DNA of 64,000 nucleotides from Flavipsychrobacter sp. (GCA_016786665.1 JAEUVZ010000021.1:1-64000), one strand, 5' to 3'. Numbered from the stretch's first letter, positions 1-8,433 are shown. The notes: generated by a model from the letters alone, not told the origin. Numbers and translations: made by a program.

Positions 1-1160
1 AGGGCAGCACCAGCCATATGCTTTCGGCGGCGCTGCAGGAGTCGGACTACCGGGTAGGCTTGTACACCTCACCCCACCTGGTGGACTTTCGCGAACGTAT
101 CCGCATCAACGGCAAACCCATCAGCAAGCAATGGGTGGTAGACTTTGTAGATAACCACAAAGCGCTGATAGAAGAAATACAACCTTCCTTCTTTGAGATA
201 ACGGTGGCTATGGCTTTCGTAGCTTTCGCTGAAGAGAAGGTGGACTTTGCCGTGATAGAAACCGGGCTGGGAGGAAGACTGGACAGTACCAACATTGTTG
301 TTCCCATACTTTCCATAATTACCAATATCAGCTACGACCATAAAGACGTGCTGGGCGAGACCCTGCAGGAAATAGCCGCAGAGAAAGCCGGCATTATAAA
401 AGAAAATACCCCCGTGCTCATTGGCGAGCTGATACCCGAAACAGAGCGGGTATTCTTTGAGCATGCCATGCACAAAAAGAGCACGGTGTACTACGCCGAC
501 TCTATGTGGGACCTGGTACGCACCCGGCAAGACTTGCAGGGGCAATACTTTAAAGCCATTAACCGGGGACGGCGCGAGATGCATGAGCTCTTTACCGACA
601 TGCGGGGCAATTACCAATACCACAACATTAAAACCGTACTGGCTGCCGCCGATATACTGATAGCCAACCAGGGCATTCACCTGCCCTTTGAGAATACACT
701 CCGCTCTCTGGGAAAGGTGAAGAAAATGACCGGGCTCAGGGGCCGGTGGGAAATACTGCAACAGCACCCCCTGGTAATAGCCGATGTGGGGCACAATCCC
801 GCAGGCGTGAAGGAAGTGCTGAAGCAATGGCACGATGCAGCAGCCCGCAAGAAGCACATTATTGTGGGCTTTGTAAAAGACAAGGACGTGACCGAAGCGC
901 TCTCTGTCTTTCCGAAGGATGCGGTGTATCATTTCTGCAATGCCGGGATACCACGCGCTATGCCCGCCGCAGAACTGGCGGCCGTAGCCGAACAAAACGG
1001 CCTCGGCGGCCATGTGTACGACAGCGTAGCTGCCGCTACGCAGGGAGCTCTGCAAGCCATGCAAAACGATGATGCCCTGCTTATCACCGGCAGCTTCTTT
1101 GTGGTGGGTGAGGCAATAGCTGCGCTAAGTGCTTCGGAGCAATTGGCACAAACGGAATAA
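1..1160 (+). CDS. folC: Folylpolyglutamate synthase / dihydrofolate synthase, 5' end cut by window edge
   Basis: Adds glutamate to (dihydro)folate in the cytosol, using ATP, to make the retained folate cofactors. The reading frame is open from base 3, where GSTSHM continues the family's P-loop (GKGSTS), so roughly 45 N-terminal residues lie before the window; the first visible ATG at 18 is not the start. Counting from that Met, the FolC signature ETGLGGRLDSTN is at residues 81-92, and the C-terminal Mur-ligase-type domain carries DVGHNPAG. It ends 4 bases from the stop of the convergent dapF. The assignment is firm; whether both synthase activities are present cannot be judged from the sequence. 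Confidence 0.93.
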   Translation, partial: GSTSHMLSAALQESDYRVGLYTSPHLVDFRERIRINGKPISKQWVVDFVDNHKALIEEIQPSFFEITVAMAFVAFAEEKVDFAVIETGLGGRLDSTNIVVPILSIITNISYDHKDVLGETLQEIAAEKAGIIKENTPVLIGELIPETERVFFEHAMHKKSTVYYADSMWDLVRTRQDLQGQYFKAINRGRREMHELFTDMRGNYQYHNIKTVLAAADILIANQGIHLPFENTLRSLGKVKKMTGLRGRWEILQQHPLVIADVGHNPAGVKEVLKQWHDAAARKKHIIVGFVKDKDVTEALSVFPKDAVYHFCNAGIPRAMPAAELAAVAEQNGLGGHVYDSVAAATQGALQAMQNDDALLITGSFFVVGEAIAALSASEQLAQTE

Positions 1161-1164
1161 AAGT

Positions 1165-1941
1165 CTAAATAGATACTTCCCCTTTAAACACAAACTTCGC
1201 CGAGCCGGTGAGCACCACGTTGCGGGCGCTGCCTGGTGCGTCTTTGGTGAAGGAAACATTCAGCTTGCCGCCGGGTGTTTCTATGTGTGTACTGAACGCG
1301 CCGAGTGCGCTACAAGTATTGGCAACGGCCGCGGCAGTAACCCCTGTACCACAACTATAGGTTTCGTCCTCCACGCCGCGCTCGTAGGTGCGCACGTAAA
1401 TGCCCTCATCCATCTTCTGCACAAAGTTGACATTGATGCCCTTGGGCTCAAACTCCGCCTGGTGGCGGATAGAACGCCCCTTTTGAAATACATCTTCACC
1501 CTTCGCATCATTGGTCCACAGCACGTAGTGGGGGGAACCTGTGTTGAGGATGCAGTGGTCGGCGAAGACCTGTATATCGTTTACATCCTGCATGTGCAGG
1601 CTTATGGTATCGTCGCTATTGATGGTAGCCTGGTGAGGGCCGTCTATGGCTATGAATTTTGCTTCGCTAGTAATAATGCCCAGGTCTCTCGCAAAGGCGG
1701 TGATGCACCTGCCCCCGTTTCCGCACATAGTACTTTCAGAGCCATCCGAATTGAAATACACCATCCGGAAATCGTAACCCTCCTCGCGCTGCAGCAGCAT
1801 CAGGCCATCGGCACCTATGCCAAAGCGGCGGTCGCACAAATGCGCCACCTGCCCGGTGGTAAGTGTTATGTTCCCGTCGCGGTTATCGAGCAGGATGAAA
1901 TCGTTGCCGGTGCCCTGGTATTTATGGAAGTGTATGTTCAT
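1165..1941 (-). CDS. dapF: Diaminopimelate epimerase
   Basis: Interconverts LL- and meso-diaminopimelate, the wall cross-linking residue and lysine precursor, without a cofactor. The 258-residue protein has the family's usual length. The two catalytic cysteines are visible: Cys73 in MCGNGGRC and Cys197 in ETYSCGTG; the N-terminal GTGNDF motif is also present. Its ATG overlaps the stop of the upstream GWxTD gene by 4 bases, so the two are probably cotranslated. With mpl and lysA also in this window it supports a diaminopimelate-type peptidoglycan. Confidence 0.96.
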   Translation of the reverse strand: MNIHFHKYQGTGNDFILLDNRDGNITLTTGQVAHLCDRRFGIGADGLMLLQREEGYDFRMVYFNSDGSESTMCGNGGRCITAFARDLGIITSEAKFIAIDGPHQATINSDDTISLHMQDVNDIQVFADHCILNTGSPHYVLWTNDAKGEDVFQKGRSIRHQAEFEPKGINVNFVQKMDEGIYVRTYERGVEDETYSCGTGVTAAAVANTCSALGAFSTHIETPGGKLNVSFTKDAPGSARNVVLTGSAKFVFKGEVSI

Positions 1942-3410
1942 CGGTTTCGCAAATATTGTTCGGCTTTAGAGTCCATTACTCCGCCGCGCCTTCCCGGGTA
2001 GAGGCTGGTTCTCCAGTTAAAATCTTTCACCTCACCGGTAACGGTAGAGTGCAGCAGGCGGTAGTCGTTTCCGGTATTAGCGGGCTGGTAAAAGAGGAAC
2101 ACTCCATCCTTCCCCTGGTTGGCCACCTGGAAGTATTGCCATATTTCATAGGGCAGGGCGCCTTCCTCGTTGGTCATCACAATGCGTTCATTCGGCTTAC
2201 CGAACTTCAGGTAGGTGAAGCCCCGGTCCGTTTCATATCCGGGCACCTGCGTGCCACCAAAGAGCTTGTTCACCTCCCGCACCCGGTCGGCGTAGGCATC
2301 CCATTCTTTTTCCGGTTTGTCGGCATTTCGGTTCAGCCAGAAGTTGTACACCAGGTAGCGTGAATACAGCTCATCGGGGTTCTTGAGGAAGGCCTGTATA
2401 TTTTGCTGTTCGGGCACGGAGGCTATCGGCAGCAGCATCTTCATTATCGCTTTTATCTGCGCGTGGGTGTACTTGGCTACAAAGGTCTTGTTGATGTTAA
2501 AGACCACTATGTTGTTGCTGGTATCCAGCAAATCGGGCTTTTCCGTAGAGTCAATTACCGGCGTCTCTTTTTTAGGCGGCATTTTGTTCAGCCGCTGAAA
2601 AAAGAGGTTGGTCTGCGCCAGGCGTTTGCCGGAACTGCTGAACAGCGACGCATTGATGTAATAATTCCCCGAGGAAAGTTCGGCGATAGGGAAACTACCG
2701 TAGTGCGGCACTACCCTACCCGGCACTATGGTGTCGCTGCTGATGTACTGCGGCATTACATTCTCATTCTTTTTTCTGGAAAGGAACGTCTTGAGTACCA
2801 AGGGTGCCTCGGCCCTGAAACTATCGGTACCATACAGCTCAAAATAATAATGGAGCATACTTCTGCCCTGGTCGTAAAAAGGAACGGAGAGCGGTATGTG
2901 CATCATCGCGTTTCGCTGAAACATATTCTTCTCTTCGCTGCGATATGCGGTGTCTATCAGTTGCACGCCACTGGCGAAACTCACCTGTGCGTCAGCTACC
3001 GTCAGCGAGTCGGAGAAAACAAAGGGCTTGCCCACCGCTTCCTTAAAGGTCATTTCTATTCTTACTACTCCCGGCGGAACATGAAAACGCTTAATGTCAA
3101 TCAGCAACTGGTTTTGCGCTTCCTCGCGGGTGGCGGCCGGTGGCGTGCGCAATACAAAACGCTCTTCCACCAGCTTACCGGTATCGGTAGTAACCGCTAG
3201 CTGCACGTCCATTTTACTTACCCATCCGCCATCCTCCTGGGTATAGTGCAGGCTGGCGGCGTCAATCTCCCAAAACATCTCTACATAAGGAGCGAGCACC
3301 TTGCCTTCGGGGGCATAAAAAAGCGTGTGCGTTACAAACACATTCACTGCCCGCCCGCTGAACGATGCCAATAGCAACAACAAAAAGCCTATGCCTGCCC
3401 GCAAACCCAT
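1938..3410 (-). CDS. GWxTD domain-containing exported protein
   Basis: 490 residues with an N-terminal signal peptide (hydrophobic residues about 9-17, then FSGRA). The middle looks beta-rich. The last about 150 residues resemble the GWxTD domain of Bacteroidota: a region beginning YLVYNFWLNRN, then FGKPNER, then WQYF and FLFYQP. The biochemical role of this family is not established. It lies directly upstream of dapF with a 4-base overlap and diverges from the WbqC-like gene 30-40 bases away. I see no transmembrane helix other than the signal peptide, so a periplasmic or outer-membrane-associated location is likely but inferred. Confidence 0.8.
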   Translation of the reverse strand: MGLRAGIGFLLLLLASFSGRAVNVFVTHTLFYAPEGKVLAPYVEMFWEIDAASLHYTQEDGGWVSKMDVQLAVTTDTGKLVEERFVLRTPPAATREEAQNQLLIDIKRFHVPPGVVRIEMTFKEAVGKPFVFSDSLTVADAQVSFASGVQLIDTAYRSEEKNMFQRNAMMHIPLSVPFYDQGRSMLHYYFELYGTDSFRAEAPLVLKTFLSRKKNENVMPQYISSDTIVPGRVVPHYGSFPIAELSSGNYYINASLFSSSGKRLAQTNLFFQRLNKMPPKKETPVIDSTEKPDLLDTSNNIVVFNINKTFVAKYTHAQIKAIMKMLLPIASVPEQQNIQAFLKNPDELYSRYLVYNFWLNRNADKPEKEWDAYADRVREVNKLFGGTQVPGYETDRGFTYLKFGKPNERIVMTNEEGALPYEIWQYFQVANQGKDGVFLFYQPANTGNDYRLLHSTVTGEVKDFNWRTSLYPGRRGGVMDSKAEQYLRNR

Positions 3411-3449
3411 TTTCCGTTATTTGTCTGCAAATTACTTTATTTGCACTGT

Positions 3450-4061
3450 ATGTCTTTCATCGTATCGTCGTTTATGCCGTTTCCGCCGGTGAGCTGGTGG
3501 AAAGCCGTGTCCCGGGCTTCGTCAGTAATACTGGACAAGGCCGAGCATTTTGAAAAAATGTCGTACCGGAATAAATATTATATAACGGGTGGCAATGGCA
3601 TGATAACGCTGAGCATCCCCCTGGAGAAAGGAAGGGAACAACGCAACCCCATGCACGCGGTAACCATATGCAATACCGGCAAATGGCAGGTGCAGCATTG
3701 GCGCACGCTGGTATCGGTATACCGGAGAGCGCCCTTCTTTGAGCATTACGAGCACTCACTGCAACCGCTTTTTGAGCGGCATTATGAACGGCTTATTGAT
3801 TTCAACCTGGCCAGCATACAGTGGCTGCAGCAACAGCTAAAGCTCGCCGCCGCCCTGGATACCACGGAAGATTACCAGCCACACTATGAACACGCTACCG
3901 ACCTGCGGAATATGAAGCGGAGCAAAGAGCAGTATGATAACCTGCCCGTATATTACCAATTATTTGAAGAGCGCAACGGCTTTATACCCAACCTGAGTAT
4001 GCTGGACCTCCTCTTTGCGGAAGGACCGGCGGCCAAGAGAATACTGATACAGGAAAATTAG
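3450..4061 (+). CDS. WbqC-like family protein
   Basis: 203 residues. The N-terminus (FMPFPPVSWW, then a segment with EKMSYRNKYYI) matches the pattern of the WbqC-like family, which often occurs in surface-polysaccharide loci and whose reaction is unproven. A second conserved patch, TWRTLVSVYRRAPFFEHY-like, follows at about residues 85-105. I chose the ATG at 3450 because it leaves the short hydrophobic strand expected before the FPP motif; an ATG at 3441 is the alternative. Its stop overlaps by 4 bases the stop of the convergent glycosyltransferase gene. Confidence 0.8.
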   Translation: MSFIVSSFMPFPPVSWWKAVSRASSVILDKAEHFEKMSYRNKYYITGGNGMITLSIPLEKGREQRNPMHAVTICNTGKWQVQHWRTLVSVYRRAPFFEHYEHSLQPLFERHYERLIDFNLASIQWLQQQLKLAAALDTTEDYQPHYEHATDLRNMKRSKEQYDNLPVYYQLFEERNGFIPNLSMLDLLFAEGPAAKRILIQEN

Positions 4062-4759
4062 AATTTGCGCATCTTCCATACTCCGAAGATGGCTTCCTTG
4101 ATGATGCCTTTGGTCATTTTAGAAATACCTTCCTTACGGTCTACAAAGGTGATGGGTATCTCCTTTATCTTGAAACCCAGCTTCCAGGCGCGGTATTTCA
4201 TCTCTATCTGGAAAGCGTAGCCTATAAAGCGTACCTCGTCGAGCGGAATGGTGCGCAGTACCTTGTCGGTATAGCACATAAAGCCGGCGGTAGTGTCTTT
4301 TACCGGCATCCAGGTGATGGTGCGGGTGTAAAGCGAGGCCCCCTTTGAAATAAATACGCGGTCCCAGGGCCAGTTTACCACCTTTCCTCCTCGTACATAG
4401 CGCGAGCCAACGGAAAGATCGGCGCCATTGCGACAGGCATCATACAGGCGGGAGAGGTCGTCGGGGTTATGCGAAAAATCGGCATCCATTTCAAAAATGT
4501 ACCTGTAGTCTCTCGCCAGCGCCCACTTAAAGCCATGTATGTAAGCCGTTCCCAGGCCCAGCTTACCTTTGCGCTCCTCCATATGCAGGCGGCCGCCAAA
4601 CTCCAATTGCAGCGCGCGCACTATGGCCGCCGTACCATCGGGGGAGCCATCGTCCACTATCAGCATATGAAAGTCGCCCGGCAAGGACATGACCTTGCGG
4701 ATGATCTTTTCGATATTTTCCTTCTCGTTGTAAGTAGGAGTGACTACGAGCTTATCCAA
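4058..4759 (-). CDS. Polyprenol-phosphate mannosyltransferase-type GT2 enzyme
   Basis: 233-residue family 2 glycosyltransferase of the dolichol-phosphate mannose synthase (DPM1) type, transferring a sugar from a nucleotide donor to a membrane polyprenyl phosphate. Visible motifs: VVTPTYNEKENI at the start, nucleotide-binding IVDDGSPDGT at residues 34-43, and the metal-binding DAD at residues 92-94 followed by FSHNPDDL. The length is that of the soluble catalytic domain alone, with no C-terminal membrane helices. The sugar (mannose or other) cannot be read from the sequence. It is followed downstream only by the convergent WbqC-like gene. Confidence 0.87.
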   Translation of the reverse strand: MDKLVVTPTYNEKENIEKIIRKVMSLPGDFHMLIVDDGSPDGTAAIVRALQLEFGGRLHMEERKGKLGLGTAYIHGFKWALARDYRYIFEMDADFSHNPDDLSRLYDACRNGADLSVGSRYVRGGKVVNWPWDRVFISKGASLYTRTITWMPVKDTTAGFMCYTDKVLRTIPLDEVRFIGYAFQIEMKYRAWKLGFKIKEIPITFVDRKEGISKMTKGIIKEAIFGVWKMRKF

Positions 4760-4818
4760 ACAACCTGATTAAAACGCCAAAATAATAAATAAACTACTAA
4801 CTAACTGCTAAATAATGC

Positions 4819-5604
4819 TTATGACTTCATACCCAAGCCTTTCAGCTTCATTCGGTTAAGAATTTCGGAAATCTTTTGCTTGGTGTGCAGCGCAAAGTCG
4901 GCCTGCATCATCCAGTCGTAATACTGCGGCTCGCGGGTGAACACGTCCTCCACCTTCAGGCCTTTGTTCTTCCCAAAGTTGAAAACAGGGTGGCCATCCT
5001 TCATTACTATACGCCGGGCGTAGTCTACATACTCGTCCTGGGTTGTATAGTCGTGCAGTTCCTTTACATCGCGGCTAAGGGCATCGTACCGGTCCAGCTG
5101 GGCTTCCAGCACCTCTATAGTGGCCATTATGTCGGCCTCGGCGCTGTGAGCGTTCTCCAGCTGCTTGCTGCAGTAGAAGTTATACGCCGCGCTCAGGGTG
5201 CGGCTTTCCATTTTAAAGAATATCTGCTGCACGTCTATCATGTGGCGGTCGGTAAAGTCTACGTCTATATTGCTGCGTAGAAATTCCTCCGCCAGCAGTG
5301 GCAGGTCGAATTTGCCGGAGCTGTAGCCCCCCATATCGCAACCCTTCATCCACTCATACACCTCGTGGGCTATGTGCTTAAAGAGGGGCGCATCTTTTAC
5401 GTCCTCATCGCTGATGCCATGTATTTCGGTAGAAGACGGAGGGATGGGCACCCCGGGGTTTACGCGCTTCACATATTTCTCCCGGCGGCCATCTGGCTGC
5501 AGCTTCACCAGCGCCAGCTCTATTATACGGTCTTTGGCAGGGTCGGTGCCGGTAGTTTCCAGGTCAAAAAAAACGATCGGCCTCTTCAGTTGCAGCTGCG
5601 CCAT
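4819..5604 (-). CDS. DnaQ-like 3'-5' exonuclease
   Basis: 261-residue DEDDh exonuclease related to the proofreading subunit epsilon. All five acidic or histidine active-site positions are visible: Asp14 and Glu16 in FFDLETTG, Asp100 in GKFDLPLL, and His153 with Asp158 in HSAEAD. The C-terminal about 70 residues (from VFNFGKNKG to the end) resemble the small DUF3820-type domain often fused to such enzymes in Bacteroidota. It may act in replication proofreading or general DNA/RNA trimming. It lies 12 bases downstream of mpl on the same strand, probably in one transcript. Confidence 0.88.
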   Translation of the reverse strand: MAQLQLKRPIVFFDLETTGTDPAKDRIIELALVKLQPDGRREKYVKRVNPGVPIPPSSTEIHGISDEDVKDAPLFKHIAHEVYEWMKGCDMGGYSSGKFDLPLLAEEFLRSNIDVDFTDRHMIDVQQIFFKMESRTLSAAYNFYCSKQLENAHSAEADIMATIEVLEAQLDRYDALSRDVKELHDYTTQDEYVDYARRIVMKDGHPVFNFGKNKGLKVEDVFTREPQYYDWMMQADFALHTKQKISEILNRMKLKGLGMKS

Positions 5605-5616
5605 GGGTGGTGGTAT

Positions 5617-6984
5617 TTAGTTGTTTGGATGCGAACTTACAGTATTCCAGTCAATTCCGTCAAAAGTTCCGGAACTCATCAACAGCAGGCATACCGGCCG
5701 TGCTGCCTCCTTCAGCAGGGAGCCTACCGCCTGCTGCAGTTTTTCCTTTTCGTCCCATACCGAAACGTCGGGGCGCTTAAAATATTGCTGCACCGTAGCA
5801 GTATCGAGCGCAGGCAACCCCTTCAGCGAGAGTGCGTGATGGCTGAAATATACAATAGCCTTATCGGCCGCATCCATACTATGGGCATACTCGCCCAGGA
5901 ACTGCTCGTTCAGGCTGCTGTAGGTGTGTAGCTCAAAGCAGGCTATTACGTCGCGGTCGGGGTAGGCTTCTTTTACCGCATCGAGCGTGGCCTTCAGCTT
6001 AGAGGGGGCATGGGCAAAATCGCGGTAGGCCACGAAGCCATCCGTTTCTATAATTTTTTCCAGGCGCTTTGCCGCCCCGGTAAAGGTGGCTATAGCCTGG
6101 TAACAGTCGCCGCGGCTGATGCCCAGCTCCATACATACCCCTATGGCAGCCTGCATATTCAGCAAGTTGTGCCGGCCAAAAACCGACACAGCTACATCTC
6201 CCTCGCCGGTATGTACTACCGCTTCGCCATTGTGGTAGGTGAACAGGGGCATGTTGTACGGCCGGGCCGAAAGGTGGCCACCGGCGGCAGCTACCACGCG
6301 GCGCACTTCTTCGTCCTCGTTGTTGTAAAAGAGGGGCGCGCCCGCCTCTATGCCTTGCAGGTATTGCTCAAACTGGTTGAAATATATCTCGTAGGTAGGG
6401 AATACATTGATGTGGTCCCACGCTATGCCGCTGAGCACGGTGATATGCGGATGATAGAAGAATATTTTGGGGCGCTTTTCTATTACCGACGCCGGGTATT
6501 CGTCGCCTTCCAGTATAATGAGGGGGGCATCGGTGAGCTGCACGCTCTGCTCAAAACCCGCCACCTTAGCCCCCACGAGGTAGTCGAACGCTACGCCCTG
6601 GTGGCGGAGAATGTGCATGATCATGGAGGTGATGGTGGTTTTGCCGTGGCTGCCGGCCACTACTACCCGCTTCTTGTTTTTGCTCACCTCGTATACATAC
6701 TGGGGGAACGAATAGATAGGGATACCCAGCTCCTGCGCTTTTACCAGCTCGGGATTATCGGCTTTGGCGTGCATGCCCAATACTACGGCGTCCAGGTTTT
6801 GCGTTATACGTTCAGGATGCCAGCCGGGGGCGGGGGGCAATATACCCGCGGCGGCCAGGTTGCTTTTGGCGGGGTCGTTGATTTCGTCGTCGCTGCCGGT
6901 TACTGTATTACCCTGCCGGAGCAGCGCCAGCGCCAACTGGTGCATTACCGCACCCCCCATGGCAATGAAATGTATATGATTCAT
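5617..6984 (-). CDS. mpl: Mur ligase, probably UDP-MurNAc:tripeptide ligase (recycling)
   Basis: 455-residue Mur ligase. The N-terminal Rossmann domain (HFIAMGGAVMHQLA, then VTGSDDE) resembles MurC, and the ATP-binding P-loop GSHGKTT is at residues 111-117. Sequence style and length fit Mpl, which attaches recycled L-Ala-D-Glu-meso-DAP tripeptide to UDP-MurNAc, better than de novo MurC, which normally sits in the dcw cluster. There is no dcw gene nearby. A candidate promoter lies about 20 bases upstream. MurC itself remains the alternative. Confidence 0.8.
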   Translation of the reverse strand: MNHIHFIAMGGAVMHQLALALLRQGNTVTGSDDEINDPAKSNLAAAGILPPAPGWHPERITQNLDAVVLGMHAKADNPELVKAQELGIPIYSFPQYVYEVSKNKKRVVVAGSHGKTTITSMIMHILRHQGVAFDYLVGAKVAGFEQSVQLTDAPLIILEGDEYPASVIEKRPKIFFYHPHITVLSGIAWDHINVFPTYEIYFNQFEQYLQGIEAGAPLFYNNEDEEVRRVVAAAGGHLSARPYNMPLFTYHNGEAVVHTGEGDVAVSVFGRHNLLNMQAAIGVCMELGISRGDCYQAIATFTGAAKRLEKIIETDGFVAYRDFAHAPSKLKATLDAVKEAYPDRDVIACFELHTYSSLNEQFLGEYAHSMDAADKAIVYFSHHALSLKGLPALDTATVQQYFKRPDVSVWDEKEKLQQAVGSLLKEAARPVCLLLMSSGTFDGIDWNTVSSHPNN

Positions 6985-6994
6985 AAAAATTCCG

Positions 6995-7002
6995 TAGCTT
7001 TG
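6995..7002 (+). promoter_or_regulatory. Candidate Bacteroidetes -7 element (TAGCTTTG)
   Basis: Exact match to TAnnTTTG, about 48 bases before the start of the small lipoprotein gene. I see no clear TTTG -33 element. It sits 2 bases from an opposing element on the other strand. Confidence 0.45.
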
Positions 7003-7004
7003 TA

Positions 7005-7012
7005 CAAAAGTA
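7005..7012 (-). promoter_or_regulatory. Candidate Bacteroidetes -7 element for mpl (TACTTTTG)
   Basis: Exact match to TAnnTTTG on the minus strand, 20 bases upstream of the mpl ATG, which gives a short leader typical of the phylum. The -33 element is not obvious. Confidence 0.45.
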
Positions 7013-7049
7013 ACAGAGCTTTTTAGTTTTTAATCAGATAGAAATATTT

Positions 7050-7187
7050 ATGCAAATGTTTTCATCCTTTCGTCGTGTAGCACCTATAGTGGCTATCATC
7101 GCCCTGGCCATTATGGCCTCTTGTACGCCAGCCAAGAAATATGGCTGCCCCGGCGGACTGAAGATATCTTCAGCCACCGGCCGATAA
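7050..7187 (+). CDS. Small lipoprotein, 45 residues
   Basis: A short gene with a hydrophobic signal (residues about 10-23) ending in the lipobox IMASC; Cys25 would be lipidated, leaving only about 20 mature residues that include the motif KKYGCPGG. Small lipoproteins of this shape are common in Bacteroidota and have no known function. Support comes from the signal peptide, the candidate promoter at 6995, and the hairpin terminator 30 bases after the stop. Confidence 0.65.
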   Translation: MQMFSSFRRVAPIVAIIALAIMASCTPAKKYGCPGGLKISSATGR

Positions 7188-7216
7188 TTTTACTGAACAC
7201 ACAAAAAACATGATAC

Positions 7217-7250
7217 AGGTTGACAGGGTACTCTTGTCAACCTTTATTTG
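7217..7250 (+). terminator. Intrinsic terminator after the small lipoprotein
   Basis: Perfect 9-bp stem (AGGTTGACA at 7217-7225 with TGTCAACCT at 7235-7243), 9-base loop, followed by TTATTTG. Confidence 0.7.
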
Positions 7251-7261
7251 TATGTACCGGT

Positions 7262-7373
7262 ATGATGCGTGAATGGCGAAAGGGGTAATGACCCCGCGCC
7301 TGGCCGCTTCCGATATACTGCTACCGGCGAACGCTATTGCCCCCCGCTGGCTTTTGCCAGCGGGGTATTTTTT
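7262..7373 (+). ncRNA. Possible structured small RNA ending in a terminator
   Basis: Between two strong hairpins the sequence can fold into a three-way junction: outer GCGT (7267-7270) with ACGC (7331-7334), an arm GGCG (7275-7278) with CGCC (7297-7300) capped by GGGG/CCCC (7282-7285, 7292-7295), and an arm GCCG (7303-7306) with CGGC (7325-7328). It ends directly at the terminator at 7342. No convincing protein is encoded here. I could not match it to SRP RNA, 6S, tmRNA or RNase P. It could be a free small RNA or an orphan aptamer. The folding was done by eye. Confidence 0.3.
7342..7373 (+). terminator. Strong intrinsic terminator
   Basis: Perfect 10-bp stem CCCCGCTGGC (7342-7351) with GCCAGCGGGG (7356-7365), TTTT loop, then TATTTTTT. 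Confidence 0.85.
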
Positions 7374-7436
7374 GTGTGGATAAGTGCGGCGAAGCTAAAA
7401 ATACAATGTGCTGATAGTCAATACGATAGGATTTTT

Positions 7437-7562
7437 TTAGTTACATTTTACTATCATTTAGTTACATCTTAGTTACATCATGGCGCCATACAATTACATG
7501 TTACCGGCAGACACTTACAGCATACATTCAGACAGTTACATACAGGTTCATTTTAGTTACAT
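7437..7562 (+). repeat. Short direct repeats TTAGTTACAT
   Basis: TTAGTTACAT occurs at 7437-7446, 7458-7467, 7469-7478 and 7553-7562; shorter matches are AGTTACAT at 7534-7541 and ATTACATG near 7492. The second and third copies are 11 bases apart, one helical turn. The surrounding 7374-7620 is A+T rich and has no credible gene. The repeats could be binding sites or a decayed repeat tract. Confidence 0.6.
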
Positions 7563-7754
7563 CGACGTTTTAATGTATTGATATTGTTTGCTTTATAGTT
7601 GCAATACAAATATACTAAGACTAGTGGGCGCTGGCAAAAAATGATATGCACAGTGGGGCGGCACAACTTTGCCGACTGGTTATGCTTTTATAATTTAGAA
7701 GGCGGGATGGTTGAGGGCGCGGAGGACGAAGCGAGACGCTTCGACCAGACGGGG

Positions 7755-7849
7755 GATTCGCTTTGTCTCTTTGCTGCCGGGCGCAGCCCTTCGTTTTATT
7801 GGAGGATTTAAGTTGCGCTGAGGCTAAACTTAAACCAGTGTGGGGGGCG
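7755..7849 (+). repeat. Dispersed repeat R1, copy A
   Basis: About 95 bases nearly identical to 9242-9337, with about five differences including one single-base indel. It contains an 8-bp inverted repeat TTTAAGTT (7807-7814) / AACTTAAA (7827-7834) and ends in CAGTGTGGGGGG. It lies upstream of the first of two paralogous genes. A second hairpin, GGCGCAGGT (7877-7885) with ACCTGCGCC (7899-7907), follows it before another CAGTGGGGGG tail. No coding potential is evident. Confidence 0.8.
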
Positions 7850-7950
7850 CCGGCCTGAGACCGGTTATCTAGTGTAGGCGCAGGTCTCCCTGCGGAATAC
7901 CTGCGCCAGTGGGGGGGTGTACTAATTTCCAAGTATTTCAAAATATAACT

Positions 7951-8433
7951 GTGACCAAAAAATTCAACATTCGGTTTTCCTCTAGGGATAAACACAAATT
8001 ACCAATTTCGTATAAACTAGTTGAGTATCTTGAAGATTTCGTCATTGAAAACATTTTAAAGGAAAAGAAAATCATTATACATGCGAAATCCAACATACTT
8101 TTGGCTTTGATGTTTATCGGCCAATCAAAAGAATATGAAAGTAATCTTGTTGAGAGTGTATTAAAGCCCTACTACGTTTCATCTGAAAACTTAAAAACAT
8201 ACGATTACATTTTACCTTATTATTCGATTAAAGAAGCAACAAATCCAATAGAGAGAATACTTGAATTGGTTTTTGATTCACTGAAATTATTTTTTTCTGA
8301 ATACTACAAGAAAGTAGATGAGGCTTTCTTAGATGAAACCTGGAAAAAACTTGATAAAAATTATTTGCTTGGCATTCAGTATCCAGCTGTAAATAGAGAT
8401 ATTAAGAACGCTTACACGTATCATGGGTATTAA
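7951..8433 (+). CDS. Unknown small protein, paralogue 1 of an accessory pair
   Basis: 160 residues of unknown function. It is clearly homologous to the protein at 9398-9871: both begin with KFNIRFS, continue with LPIS, then YLEDF, KKII, AK, YILP, FF[ST]EYY and end near YPA. There is no signal peptide or membrane helix; a mixed alpha/beta cytosolic protein is likely. The GTG at 7951 aligns exactly with the ATG of the paralogue and there is no upstream in-frame ATG, so I take GTG as start. Base composition is distinctly A+T richer than the flanking core genes. Repeat R1 precedes it and repeat R2 follows it. Small paralogous orphan proteins in arrays are often immunity proteins of polymorphic toxins; that is only a guess here. 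Confidence 0.7.
   Translation: MTKKFNIRFSSRDKHKLPISYKLVEYLEDFVIENILKEKKIIIHAKSNILLALMFIGQSKEYESNLVESVLKPYYVSSENLKTYDYILPYYSIKEATNPIERILELVFDSLKLFFSEYYKKVDEAFLDETWKKLDKNYLLGIQYPAVNRDIKNAYTYHGY

Noticed and set aside
69-1064. 331-codon antisense frame over folC
   Set aside because: A shadow of folC; no protein-like features.
1129-2001. Long open frame antisense to dapF
   Set aside because: A shadow of dapF; no motif, wrong codon use, overlaps a proven gene entirely.
7262-7373. SRP RNA or 6S RNA
   Set aside because: The SRP tetraloop/GGAAG/AGCAG order is not present in either strand and no 6S-like central bubble could be recognised.
7269-7472. 67-codon frame across the structured region
   Set aside because: It spans the strong terminator at 7342-7373 and has no family resemblance.
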